From Rhizobium sp. LC145 (GTDB lineage: Bacteria > Pseudomonadota > Alphaproteobacteria > Rhizobiales > Rhizobiaceae), in assembly GCF_001005825.1 (NCBI RefSeq), contig NZ_LBHV01000002.1, positions 372,001 to 436,000 on the forward strand: a stretch of DNA of 64,000 nucleotides, in the 5' to 3' direction. Numbering within the stretch: position 1 is the stretch's first letter; each line of letters opens with the position of its first letter. The notes under the pieces are model-generated. The model did not search any database. It had not been told where the DNA came from and saw nothing but the letters and a program-made list of their open reading frames with translations. Shown here one piece after another: positions 35,433 to 43,758 of the stretch. The position numbers and the translations under genes are program-made.

Positions 35433-36133
35433 TGTGCGTCCTTCCAGGCCTGGTAGCGCGCCTTGGTTTCCGCGTTCATCGGATAGAGACCGGGCAGCGG
35501 CACGCCGCGATCGACCTCGGTCATGATCCAGGCTTCCATGCGCTCCTGTTCGGGCGCCTCGGCTAAAACCGTGTCAAGCAGCTTTGCAGGGATCAGGACC
35601 GCGCCGTCTTCGTCCACCACCACGATATCGCCGGGGAAGACGGCGACGCCACCGCAGGCGATAGGTTCCTGCCAGCCGACGAAGGTAAGACCGGCAACGG
35701 AGGGCGGCGCGGAGACGCCGTCGCACCAGACCGGAAGCCCGGTGCCGAGCACGCCCGCCGCATCACGCATGACGCCATCGGTCACCAACCCCGCGACCCC
35801 GCGTTTGACCATGCGCGAGCAGAGGATATCGCCGAAAATGCCGGCATCGAGCACACCCATGGCATCGGCCACGGCCACGCAGCCCTCAGGCATGGCCTCG
35901 ATCGCCGCGCGCGTTGAGATCGGCGAGGACCAGCTTTCCGGCGTTGCGAGATCCTCGCGGGCGGGCACGAAGCGCAAAGTGAACGCCGGCCCCACGACGC
36001 GGGGCTGACCTGGTCTGAGCGGTTTCGTGCCGCGCATCCAGACGTTCCGGAGCCCCTTCTTCAGGAGAACGGTAGTCAGCGTTGCAGTGGAAACGCCTTT
36101 GAGCGTTTCGACGGTCTGCGGATCAAGCGGCAT
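35429..36133 (-). CDS. RraA-like/HMG-aldolase-family protein
   Basis: This is a 234-residue protein of the RraA-like fold shared by RNase E regulators and 4-hydroxy-4-methyl-2-oxoglutarate aldolases. The motif DGVMRD (119-124) supplies the Arg and Asp used for 2-keto acid and metal binding in the aldolases. A GDIVVVDEDGAVLIP segment follows. The ATG at 36133 has GAGG upstream and is preferred to a TTG at 36178. It is the first gene of a pair with the DapA-family gene and diverges from the LysR gene at 36264. An aldolase role is likelier than RNase regulation given the context. Confidence 0.82.
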   Translation of the reverse strand: MPLDPQTVETLKGVSTATLTTVLLKKGLRNVWMRGTKPLRPGQPRVVGPAFTLRFVPAREDLATPESWSSPISTRAAIEAMPEGCVAVADAMGVLDAGIFGDILCSRMVKRGVAGLVTDGVMRDAAGVLGTGLPVWCDGVSAPPSVAGLTFVGWQEPIACGGVAVFPGDIVVVDEDGAVLIPAKLLDTVLAEAPEQERMEAWIMTEVDRGVPLPGLYPMNAETKARYQAWKDAQ

Positions 36134-36263
36134 GTCTGGAACCTCGTTGACTGAAAGGAAAGCCCTGACGAAGGGCAAAGGACGGCCTTTGGCGGCATTA
36201 TGGTCAGCCTAAGAAGAAGAAAAATGTAGCTCTTCCTGCTTTTAGACGATAGCTTTTGTTTTG

Positions 36264-37130
36264 ATGGAAACGCGTTTTCTCGAAACCTTCCTATTGGTCG
36301 CCGAGCTTGGTTCGCTGGCCGAGGCATCCCGGCGGCTCGGCATTACGCCTGCCGCTGTCGCGCAACGCATGCAGGCGCTTGAGGAGGATATCGGGGTGCC
36401 GCTGCTCACCCGAGCCGGCAGGCGCGTGAGCCCGACCGAGACGGGTCATGCACTCATCGAGAAAAGCCGCACTATCATTGCGGAGGTCCGCGACCTGCGC
36501 GCGCTCGCCAATGCCGATCTGCCTTCCGGGGAGTTGCGGCTCGGTGCGATCTCGACGGCACTCACCGGGCTTCTGCCGCCGGCCTTGCGCTCCGTCTTCG
36601 CGAGCAGGTCGCAGGTGGAGGTTTTCCTTTTGCCGGGTACCTCCGCTGAACTCTACCAGAGGCTCCGGAATGCCGATATCCACGCAGCAATCCTCGTCAA
36701 ACCGCCGTTTCCTATCCCGAAAACATTTGAATGGGAGCTGCTGCGGGCAGAGCGCCTCGTACTTTTGGCGCCGGGCGAATGCCGTCGACAATCACCCCAT
36801 GACATCATCGCGACGCGGCCCTTCATTCGTTATGACCGCAGCAATTGGGGTGGGCGCCTGGCAGACGGCTATCTGAGGAGCCAGGGCCTCAAACCGGTGG
36901 AGCGGCTGGAGCTGGATTCGCTGGAGGCGATCGCCGTGATGGTCAGCAACGGTCTCGGCGTTTCCCTGGTTCCGGACTGGGCGCGACCATGGCCCGGAGA
37001 CCTGGATATCTGCGTTCTCGAGCTGCCGGCTACATCTCCGCCGCGGGAAGTCGGCATGTTGTGGCCTCGCAGCTCGCCCGCGCGCCGGCTCATCGCGATC
37101 ATGCTGGATGCGCTCAAGGGTCAGAAGTAA
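36264..37130 (+). CDS. LysR-family transcriptional regulator
   Basis: This is a 288-residue LysR-type regulator. Its N-terminal winged helix-turn-helix is METRFLETFLLVAELGSLAE and following, with RLGITPAAVAQRMQALEEDIG as the recognition part. An effector-binding domain follows from about residue 90. It diverges from the RraA/DapA-family pair with 130 bases between, the classic arrangement for a LysR regulator and its target. I see no unambiguous T-N11-A box, though the gap is AT-rich near 36208-36262. Confidence 0.9.
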   Translation: METRFLETFLLVAELGSLAEASRRLGITPAAVAQRMQALEEDIGVPLLTRAGRRVSPTETGHALIEKSRTIIAEVRDLRALANADLPSGELRLGAISTALTGLLPPALRSVFASRSQVEVFLLPGTSAELYQRLRNADIHAAILVKPPFPIPKTFEWELLRAERLVLLAPGECRRQSPHDIIATRPFIRYDRSNWGGRLADGYLRSQGLKPVERLELDSLEAIAVMVSNGLGVSLVPDWARPWPGDLDICVLELPATSPPREVGMLWPRSSPARRLIAIMLDALKGQK

Positions 37131-37256
37131 TAGTTGGCGATCCGATTGCCGCCCAGCTGCCTGTGGTCGACAGGTAACCTAGTATGCGGCATCCGGCAGC
37201 CCGGCCATAATTTCCGGAAAACGTCGGCAGCGGCGGGAAGCATGTGCAAGGCGAAA

Positions 37257-37288
37257 AAGACCGGCGGGAGCGTGACTCCGCCGGTCTT
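37257..37288 (-). terminator. Rho-independent terminator of the peroxiredoxin gene
   Basis: On the minus strand AAGACCGGCGG and CCGCCGGTCTT form an 11-bp perfect stem with a 10-base loop. The stem runs into five consecutive T residues (37254-37258 as A on plus). It lies 18 bases past the peroxiredoxin stop. Confidence 0.85.
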
Positions 37289-37305
37289 GGCTATGGAAGC
37301 CAGGC

Positions 37306-37965
37306 TCAGGCAGTAGGCTGTTTGGTCTTCCTGAGATAGGGCAGGACCGTGTCGAACGAGCCGAAACGGGTGACGGCGTCTTCGTTCGAGACTGCAGCCG
37401 TGATGATGACGTCGTCGCCCTGCTGCCAGTTGGCCGGTGTCGCGACCTGGTGCTTGGCGGTCAACTGGATCGAATCAATCGCGCGAAGGATCTCCGCGAA
37501 ATTGCGGCCGGTCGTCATCGGGTAGGTGAGGATCAGCTTGATCTTCTTGTCGGGGCCGATGACGTAGACCGAACGAACGGTGGCATTGTCGGCGGGCGTG
37601 CGGCCTTCCGAGGAAGAGCCGGCCTCGGCCGGCAGCATGTCGTAGAGTTTCGCGACCTTCAGATCGCGGTCGCCGATCAGCGGATATTCGACATCGAAGC
37701 CCGTCGCCGTCCTGATGTCGTCCTTCCACTTCGTGTGGCTGTCGACCGGGTCCACCGAAATGCCGATGATCTTCACGCCGCGTTTCCTGAATTCGCCCTC
37801 CAGGCCGGCCATCGCGCCGAGCTCGGTCGTGCAGACCGGCGTGAAATTCTTCGGGTGCGAGAACAGAACCGCCCAGCCATCGCCGATCCAATCATGAAAT
37901 TGGATGGTGCCTTGGGTCGTCTCGGCAGTGAAATCGGGCGCGGTATCGTTGATGCGCAGGCTCAT
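37306..37965 (-). CDS. 1-Cys peroxiredoxin (Prx6 type)
   Basis: This is a 219-residue thiol peroxidase that reduces hydrogen peroxide and organic peroxides. The active-site motif FTPVCTTELG has its peroxidatic Cys45, and I find no second cysteine in the chain, so it belongs to the 1-Cys group. The ATG at 37965 has GAGGAG six to seven bases upstream. A longer reading from 38154 gives an N-terminus with no family similarity. It is a single-gene unit with its own terminator and looks unrelated to the catabolic modules on either side. Confidence 0.93.
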   Translation of the reverse strand: MSLRINDTAPDFTAETTQGTIQFHDWIGDGWAVLFSHPKNFTPVCTTELGAMAGLEGEFRKRGVKIIGISVDPVDSHTKWKDDIRTATGFDVEYPLIGDRDLKVAKLYDMLPAEAGSSSEGRTPADNATVRSVYVIGPDKKIKLILTYPMTTGRNFAEILRAIDSIQLTAKHQVATPANWQQGDDVIITAAVSNEDAVTRFGSFDTVLPYLRKTKQPTA

Positions 37966-38291
37966 GGCGTGCTCCTCTCTAGCTGGTTCGTATCGGCAAA
38001 GGATGGGTCGAAGTCCCTTGAAAGTCCACCTCGCGGGCGCCTCCATTTTTGGAATGCATGCGAGAATTTGGGTTGCAACCATTTTGCGCGGATGTGGCGA
38101 ATTTAGAACGCGTATTTTTGTGAAGTGAGCCCCGGCCGTGGCACCGTTTTCCAATCATGAGGTCGATTGGAGACGGACGTTCCAGGCCGCGGTTGCAGCT
38201 ATTGCGCGGTCCCGGCCATGATTTGCGAAAACTGGATAATACCAGTATAGCTCCAGCGAGAAAATCGGCAAGATTTTTGCGAGGCAAGGCG
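37966..38291. promoter_or_regulatory. Divergent non-coding region between the peroxiredoxin and GntR genes
   Basis: These 326 bases contain no supported gene. They hold the peroxiredoxin promoter side and, near the right end, the palindrome at 38231-38246. I find no clear OxyR site by eye. Confidence 0.5.
38231..38246. promoter_or_regulatory. Probable GntR/HutC-type operator upstream of the regulator gene
   Basis: ACTGGATAATACCAGT has inverted ACTGG/CCAGT arms. It resembles the TGGT-ACCA type operators known for HutC-subfamily regulators such as DasR and NagR. The ATACCAG half recurs at the second site before the nanEK fusion (39041-39072). Confidence 0.6.
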
Positions 38292-39041
38292 ATGGCGACA
38301 GTAGATCTGATGGAACTGGTGAGCAGGGAGCTCGATCGTCCGGCTTCCGACGTCCCCCTGTACAAGCAACTGAAAACCGCGATCGAGACTGCGATCCGCT
38401 CCAATGCCCTGAAGGCCGGAGCCACGCTGCCAGGCGAGCGGGTGATTGCCGAAACGCTGTCGCTATCGCGTGTCACGGTGAGAAAGGCCCTGGCGCTGCT
38501 GGAGGAGGAGGGGCTTTTAAACCGCCGGCATGGGGCGAGAACGGAGATCGGGTCGCGGGTCGAAAAATCCCTTTCGACCCTTACAAGCTTTTCCGAGGAC
38601 ATCCGCGCTCGCGGCCTTGAGCCCGGATGTGCTTGGCTTTCAAAGCAAATCGTCAGGCCATCCCCGGCTGAGATGATGGCGCTTGGGGTTGCCGGCATTA
38701 CCCATGTGGTTCGGCTGAAGCGGGTGCGCACCGCCGATGGGATACCAATCGCGGTCGAGCATTCCGCTGTTCCTGCCCGTTTCCTGCCAGAGCCTGAAAT
38801 GGTCGGAGATTCACTCTACGAGGCGTTGGAAAAACGTGGCTTCCTGCCGCAAAGGGCCGTCCAGCGCATGCGCGCGCGCGCGGCCTCTGAGGAGGACGCG
38901 ACACATCTGCAATGCGAGCCCGGCGCGCCTATCCTGGCGACGGAGCGGCGCTGCTTCCTTGCCGATGGACAGATCGTCGAATATTGCGAGACCCGCTACA
39001 AGGGTGAGGTCTACGACTTCGTTTTCGAACTGCGTCGATGA
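38292..39041 (+). CDS. GntR-family (HutC subfamily) transcriptional regulator
   Basis: This is a 249-residue regulator. The winged helix-turn-helix spans about residues 20-90 (LPGERVIAETLSLSRVTVRK). It is followed by a UTRA ligand-binding domain of the HutC/NagR type. The ATG at 38292 has GAGG and AAGG upstream; an earlier in-frame ATG at 38157 gives an unrelated N-terminus. It precedes the nanEK fusion by 69 bases. It probably responds to an amino-sugar phosphate and controls the downstream importer through ATACCAG-type sites on both sides of the gene. Confidence 0.9.
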   Translation: MATVDLMELVSRELDRPASDVPLYKQLKTAIETAIRSNALKAGATLPGERVIAETLSLSRVTVRKALALLEEEGLLNRRHGARTEIGSRVEKSLSTLTSFSEDIRARGLEPGCAWLSKQIVRPSPAEMMALGVAGITHVVRLKRVRTADGIPIAVEHSAVPARFLPEPEMVGDSLYEALEKRGFLPQRAVQRMRARAASEEDATHLQCEPGAPILATERRCFLADGQIVEYCETRYKGEVYDFVFELRR

Positions 39042-39072
39042 TACCAGTCAAAAGCTGGTTGCAAGCTGGTAT
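39041..39072. promoter_or_regulatory. Second GntR-type site upstream of the nanEK fusion
   Basis: ATACCAG (39041-39047) and CTGGTAT (39066-39072) are perfect 7-bp inverted repeats. Between them AAGCTGGT occurs at 39052-39059 and again at 39063-39070. The ATACCAG half matches the operator before the regulator gene. Confidence 0.55.
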
Positions 39073-39110
39073 TTTCTATCTATCGTGATGCTCCGAATGG
39101 AGTGTCGCGA

Positions 39111-40634
39111 GTGCTCAAGCTGAAGGAAGAGATCGCCAACAGCCTCATCGTATCCTGCCAGCCGGTTCCCGGCGGGCCGATGGACGATGCCGATTTCGTA
39201 ACAGGCTTTGCCAAGGCCGCGCTCGATGCCGGTGCCAGCGCCCTTCGCATCGAATCCGTCGCTTATGTCAGGGCGGTGCGGTCCGCGGTTTCCGTGCCGA
39301 TCATCGGCATCGTCAAGCGTGACCTCGACGATAGCCCGGTCCGGATCACTCCCTTTGTTGCGGATGCGGAGGAACTGGCGGATGCCGGTGCTGACATCGT
39401 TGCCTTCGACGCGACCGATCGGCCGAGACCCGCTTCCGTCGAGGAGCTGGTGAAGGCGGTGAAGGCGAAGGGCAAGCTGACGATGGCGGATTGCTCCTGC
39501 CTCGAAGATGCCCGCCGGGCGCTTGCAGCTGGCGTCGATTTCGTCGGGACGACGCTTTCCGGTTATGTCGGAGGCCCTGAGCCGGTCGAGGCCGATATCG
39601 ACCTGATTGCCGCTATGCGGGAGCTTACGCCTTACGTGATCGCCGAAGGCCGCATCCGCTCGCCAGAACAGGCGGTTTCCGCCGTGCGGGCCGGCGCCTG
39701 CGCGGTCGTGGTGGGCTCGGCAATCACCCGCACCGAACACGTGACGTCATGGTTCCAAGAGGCCGTCTCGAAAGCGTTCAGAGCGCAACGCGGTGAGCCA
39801 GTGCTGGCGATCGATATCGGCGGAACCAAGACCATGGCGGCGCTGGTTGCAGGCTCCAACGTGCTGGAGGAAATCACCGTTCCGACCATTCGCGAGGCCG
39901 GCCCGGACGCTTGGCTTTCCGCAGTGGCGAAAAGCACGGCAGCTTGGGCCGGGCGGTATGAGTGCATCGGTATCGCCGTCACAGGATTCATCCAGGCAGG
40001 CAGATGGTCCGCCCTCAATCCCGCCACCCTCGGAATCCCGAATGGCTATCCTCTGATCGAAAAGGCCGAAAAGCTGTTCGGCAGGCGCGCCTATGCCGTG
40101 AACGATGCGCAGGCGGCCGCCTGGGGCGAGCATCGGTTCGGAGCGGGCAGGGGCTCCAATCTGGTCTTTCTCACCATCTCGACGGGTATTGGCGGCGGCA
40201 TCGTCGTCAACGGACGGCCGCTGCTCGGACTTGCTGGCCATTTTGGTCTGATCCGCAGTCCTTCACGAGGGGAATCGCCTCTGGAAGACCATACATCCGG
40301 GCGCTGGATCGCTGCCGAAGCCACTCGGAACGGGCACCAGGCGGATGCGGCCACAGTTTTCGGCCGGGCACGCGAAGGTGAGGCGTGGGCACGGGACATC
40401 GTTTCCCGCTCGGCCGAAAACGTCGCCCTGCTTTGCAGGGACATCCAGATGATGCTCAATCCCGAGGTGATCGTCATCGGTGGAGGTATCGGTCTCGCCC
40501 ATGGCTATCTGGACGCGGTTCGAGACCATCTGGCAGGGCTTGCCTCACCGGCTGCCCCCAATCTCATTGCAGCAAAGCTCGGCGCACACGCCGGCATCAT
40601 CGGGGTTGCCGATCTCGCTCGCGAGGCGGGATAG
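39111..40634 (+). CDS. nanEK: Fused N-acetylmannosamine-6-phosphate epimerase (NanE) and ROK kinase (NanK-like)
   Basis: This 507-residue protein joins two enzymes. Residues 1-225 are NanE: LIVSCQPVPGGPMD, Lys69 in GIVKRDLDDSPVRITPF and Glu179 in AEGRI are its catalytic landmarks. From about 230 a ROK kinase follows (LAIDIGGTKT, with the catalytic Asp332 in VNDAQ). The ROK zinc motif CxCGxxGC expected after GHFG is absent and replaced by RSPSRGESPLEDHTSG. The pair would phosphorylate ManNAc and convert it to GlcNAc-6-P. The GTG at 39111 has GGAG eight bases upstream; a GTG at 39102 is the alternative. It lies upstream of an importer. Confidence 0.88.
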   Translation: MLKLKEEIANSLIVSCQPVPGGPMDDADFVTGFAKAALDAGASALRIESVAYVRAVRSAVSVPIIGIVKRDLDDSPVRITPFVADAEELADAGADIVAFDATDRPRPASVEELVKAVKAKGKLTMADCSCLEDARRALAAGVDFVGTTLSGYVGGPEPVEADIDLIAAMRELTPYVIAEGRIRSPEQAVSAVRAGACAVVVGSAITRTEHVTSWFQEAVSKAFRAQRGEPVLAIDIGGTKTMAALVAGSNVLEEITVPTIREAGPDAWLSAVAKSTAAWAGRYECIGIAVTGFIQAGRWSALNPATLGIPNGYPLIEKAEKLFGRRAYAVNDAQAAAWGEHRFGAGRGSNLVFLTISTGIGGGIVVNGRPLLGLAGHFGLIRSPSRGESPLEDHTSGRWIAAEATRNGHQADAATVFGRAREGEAWARDIVSRSAENVALLCRDIQMMLNPEVIVIGGGIGLAHGYLDAVRDHLAGLASPAAPNLIAAKLGAHAGIIGVADLAREAG

Positions 40635-40686
40635 GCGCACCGCAATGGCAGGCATTCAAATGCAACGATAAAGAAGGGAACCAACG

Positions 40687-42012
40687 ATGAAAATGATGAG
40701 AACATCTCTTGCGGCAGTTGCCGCTCTGCTTTCGAGCATAGCTATGCCGGGTCTTAGCAATGCCGCCGTCACCGTGCTCGGCTGGCCGGGTGGTTCTGAG
40801 GAAACCGCCCTTCGCGCCGCCGTGGAAGCCTATAACGGCAAAGCTGCGGAAACCGACAGGGTCGAGCTTCTCTTCTTCAACCGTGACGGTTTTTTCGACA
40901 AACTGCAGGCGGATATGGCCGCCGGCTCCAGCGCCTTCGACATCAATCTCGTCGCTACCTATTCGATCGGCCGCTATGCCCCCTATATGGAGCCGATCGA
41001 GCTTGGGCCGGATGCCGCCAAGGTCTTCGGCGAATCCGTGCTGAAGACCATGCAGTTCGACGGCAAGCAATATGGCGTGCCGACCGATCTTTCCCTGCAT
41101 TTCATGTATTATCGCAAGGACCTGATCGAGGCGCTGATGGCGGATGATGCTGCCAAGGCAAAATATGCTGAGATCGCCAAAGAGCATCTTGAAAAGGAGC
41201 TGCAGCCGAAGGATCCCGATCAGTGGACCTGGGAGGACTGGGCGGCGACCGCGCTCTATTTCAGCAAGCAGGTCAACGACGAAAGTCCCGTGCGCTATGG
41301 CACCGTATTGCAGATGAAGAACCTGCTCTTCAACATGATGGTCTTCCAGTCTCTGCCACGATCCTACGGCGGAGATTGGATGGATGCGGCCGGCAATGTC
41401 ACCATTGATTCCGAAGCTTATCGGACAAGTCTTGAGCTCTACAAGAAGCTTTACGACGCCGGCGCCTCGCCGCGCGATTCCTTAAGCTATGAATTTGCCG
41501 AAACCAACGCCGCCTATAGCGCGGGCCAGGCTGCGACGGCACTGCAATGGAACGCCGCGGCCGCCGATCTGACGAACGCGGAAAAGTCACCTGCCGTAGC
41601 CGATGTGACCGGTGTCGTCGCACCACCCGCAGGGCCGAACGGCCGCGCCGATCATATCCACGGGCTCGGCCTCGGCCTCAACAAGAATGCCAAGAACAAG
41701 GAAGGGGCGATCAAGTTCCTGAAATGGCTGGCGAGCGAGGAGGCGGCGCTCACCTATGCACGAGGCGGCGGTTCACCGGCGCTTGCCCCCGAGGTGGTGG
41801 CGAAGGTCGCTTCCGAGCGCCCGGACCTGGTCAAGCTCGGCGAGTTTGCCAGCCGGTATGGCTACGTCATGACCGGCGCGACATCGGCCAATGCCCTTTC
41901 CATCTATGAACTCCAGGCCAAGGAGTTTACCGGCTATTGGTCCGGCCAGCAGAGCCTCGACGACGCACTTGCCCATACCAAGGCGGGCATGCAGGATCTT
42001 CTGAAGAAGTAA
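40687..42012 (+). CDS. Sugar ABC transporter substrate-binding protein
   Basis: This is a 441-residue family 1 solute-binding protein with a Sec signal ending near LSNAA. The mature start is VTVLGWPGGSEETALRAAVEAYN. It follows the NanE-NanK fusion by 52 bases with AAGGGAACC as ribosome site and is followed by a stem-loop and two permeases. An amino sugar or sialic-acid-related ligand is inferred from the enzyme upstream. Sequence alone gives only the family. Confidence 0.88.
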   Translation: MKMMRTSLAAVAALLSSIAMPGLSNAAVTVLGWPGGSEETALRAAVEAYNGKAAETDRVELLFFNRDGFFDKLQADMAAGSSAFDINLVATYSIGRYAPYMEPIELGPDAAKVFGESVLKTMQFDGKQYGVPTDLSLHFMYYRKDLIEALMADDAAKAKYAEIAKEHLEKELQPKDPDQWTWEDWAATALYFSKQVNDESPVRYGTVLQMKNLLFNMMVFQSLPRSYGGDWMDAAGNVTIDSEAYRTSLELYKKLYDAGASPRDSLSYEFAETNAAYSAGQAATALQWNAAAADLTNAEKSPAVADVTGVVAPPAGPNGRADHIHGLGLGLNKNAKNKEGAIKFLKWLASEEAALTYARGGGSPALAPEVVAKVASERPDLVKLGEFASRYGYVMTGATSANALSIYELQAKEFTGYWSGQQSLDDALAHTKAGMQDLLKK

Positions 42013-42019
42013 TTCATTC

Positions 42020-42049
42020 CCGGACGCGGCCGAATGGGCGCGCGTCCGG
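42020..42049 (+). other. Intercistronic stem-loop after the binding-protein gene
   Basis: CCGGACGCG (42020-42028) pairs perfectly with CGCGTCCGG (42041-42049) around a 12-base loop. No T-run follows. It lies between the binding-protein stop and the first permease start. Confidence 0.6.
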
Positions 42050-42068
42050 CATTTCCCGGCGGATCGAG

Positions 42069-42935
42069 ATGGCTATTGTAAACCGCGCCGAGGGCAGGCT
42101 CTATTTCACGCCGCTCGTCGGCTTCCTGCTGCTGTTCCTTGGCTTTCCGGCGATCGTCAATCTCGTCTATTCCGTTTCGACGGTGAATTTCGAGACCCTG
42201 CGCAGCCCGACGATCACCGGCTTCGGCAACTATCTTTCGGTCCTTGGCGACCGGGAGTTCTGGCGTTCGGTTTCCTTCTCGATGCGCTTCGGCATCGTCA
42301 CGGCGCTTGCCGAGTGTCTTATCGGCCTTTTTCTGGCGATCTTCCTGGCGCCGCTCCTCGCGAGACGTTCGGTGCTGATGGCGCCGCTGATGCTGCCTCT
42401 GATGGTGGCGCCTGCCATGGTGGGGCTCATGTACCGTCTGGTGCTCCACGAGTTCGCCGGCCCCGTGCCCTATTACCTGTTCGAGTGGTTCGGCGACAGC
42501 CCCGCCTTCCTCGACGTCAACAATGCTTTCCGAACGCTCGTGGTGGTCGAGGTACTGCAGTGGACGCCCTTCGCCTTTCTGCTGTTCTACATGGCCTATG
42601 TGGCGATCCCGCTCGATGTGCGCGAAGCCGCCGCCCTCGATGGGGCGACATCTTTCAAGGCACTGTGGTGGATCGAGCTGCCGCTCATGCTGCCGACGCT
42701 CACCATCGCCTTCTTCATCCGCTTCATCGACGGCTTCCGCGTCTTCGACAATGTCTATGCGCTGACCGGAAGCGGGGCAGGGGGCTCCACCACCTCGCTG
42801 TCGATCTACATCTATCACGCCTTCTTCAAACAAGGGGCGATCGGCAAGGCGGTCGCCGCATCGGTCCTCCTGTTCCTGGCGTCACTTGTGGTTCTCTGCG
42901 TTCTTAATTGGCTCGCCGGATTGCGGAGGAGGTAA
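42069..42935 (+). CDS. Sugar ABC transporter permease (MalF type)
   Basis: This is a 288-residue MalF-type permease. The ATG at 42069 is chosen because the first helix (LYFTPLVGFLLLFLGFPAIV) follows at the normal distance; a longer reading overlaps the binding-protein gene. The EAA loop EAAALDGATSFKALWWIELP is near residues 190-210. It is one base ahead of its partner permease. No ATPase gene follows in this cluster, so a shared UgpC-type ATPase from elsewhere is probably used. Confidence 0.9.
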   Translation: MAIVNRAEGRLYFTPLVGFLLLFLGFPAIVNLVYSVSTVNFETLRSPTITGFGNYLSVLGDREFWRSVSFSMRFGIVTALAECLIGLFLAIFLAPLLARRSVLMAPLMLPLMVAPAMVGLMYRLVLHEFAGPVPYYLFEWFGDSPAFLDVNNAFRTLVVVEVLQWTPFAFLLFYMAYVAIPLDVREAAALDGATSFKALWWIELPLMLPTLTIAFFIRFIDGFRVFDNVYALTGSGAGGSTTSLSIYIYHAFFKQGAIGKAVAASVLLFLASLVVLCVLNWLAGLRRR

Positions 42936-42936
42936 A

Positions 42937-43758
42937 ATGCTGAACGGCCTGCGTTGGATCGTCTATGCGATCGCCGTGCTGGCGATGAATTTTCCGGTGA
43001 TCGTCACGCTGGTGACCTCCTTCAAGAGTGCCCGCGAACTCTCGACCAATGCCGGTCTCTGGATCAACCAGCCAACGCTGGAGAACTATTTTCGCGTGCT
43101 GAGCGACACAAGCCGCTTCAATATCTATATCTATCTGGCGAACAGCGCCGCTGCCGCGCTCATCGGTACGGGGCTTGCGATCCTGCTGGCCTTTCCGGCA
43201 GCCTATGCAATTGCCCGCAGCGAGGCCGGAAGACGCATCCTGCTGCCGGTCGTCGTCAATCTGCGCGCCGTGCCGCTCATCATCTTCGCCATCCCGCTTT
43301 ACATGATGTATCAGTGGCTCGGGCTTCTGGACACGCAGCTCGGTCTCGGCTTGATCCTCACCATCGTCAACGTGCCGCTCGCATTGGTAATCCTGGTGAA
43401 CGCCATTTCCGACGTGCCGGCCGAGCTGGACGAGGCGGCCAAGGTGGATGGCGCGAGTTCCCTGCAGGTGATGCTGATGATCATCCGCCCGGTGATCCGG
43501 CCGGCGCTCGTCACCACCTTCATCTTCGGTTTCATCACCGCCTGGAACGAGTTCCTCTTCGGCCTGATGCTGACGACGAGCCGCGCCGTGCCGATGACGG
43601 TTGGCTCTTCCTTCTTCTTTGCGGCGAGCGGCGGGGGCGTGCAATGGGGCACTGCATCCGCGGTCATGATCCTCGGCGCCCTGCCGCCGGCGCTGCTCGG
43701 CCTTCTCATGTACCGGCAGATTTCCGGCTCGATGATGGCCGGAGCGGTGAAGGGTTAG
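42937..43758 (+). CDS. Sugar ABC transporter permease (MalG type)
   Basis: This is a 273-residue MalG-type permease with a perfect GGAGGAGGTAAA ribosome site before the ATG at 42937. It has six helices, the EAA loop EAAKVDGASSLQVMLMIIRP and the family ending SGSMMAGAVKG. Its 3' end overlaps the convergent LacI gene by four bases, which closes this operon without an ATPase. Confidence 0.9.
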   Translation: MLNGLRWIVYAIAVLAMNFPVIVTLVTSFKSARELSTNAGLWINQPTLENYFRVLSDTSRFNIYIYLANSAAAALIGTGLAILLAFPAAYAIARSEAGRRILLPVVVNLRAVPLIIFAIPLYMMYQWLGLLDTQLGLGLILTIVNVPLALVILVNAISDVPAELDEAAKVDGASSLQVMLMIIRPVIRPALVTTFIFGFITAWNEFLFGLMLTTSRAVPMTVGSSFFFAASGGGVQWGTASAVMILGALPPALLGLLMYRQISGSMMAGAVKG

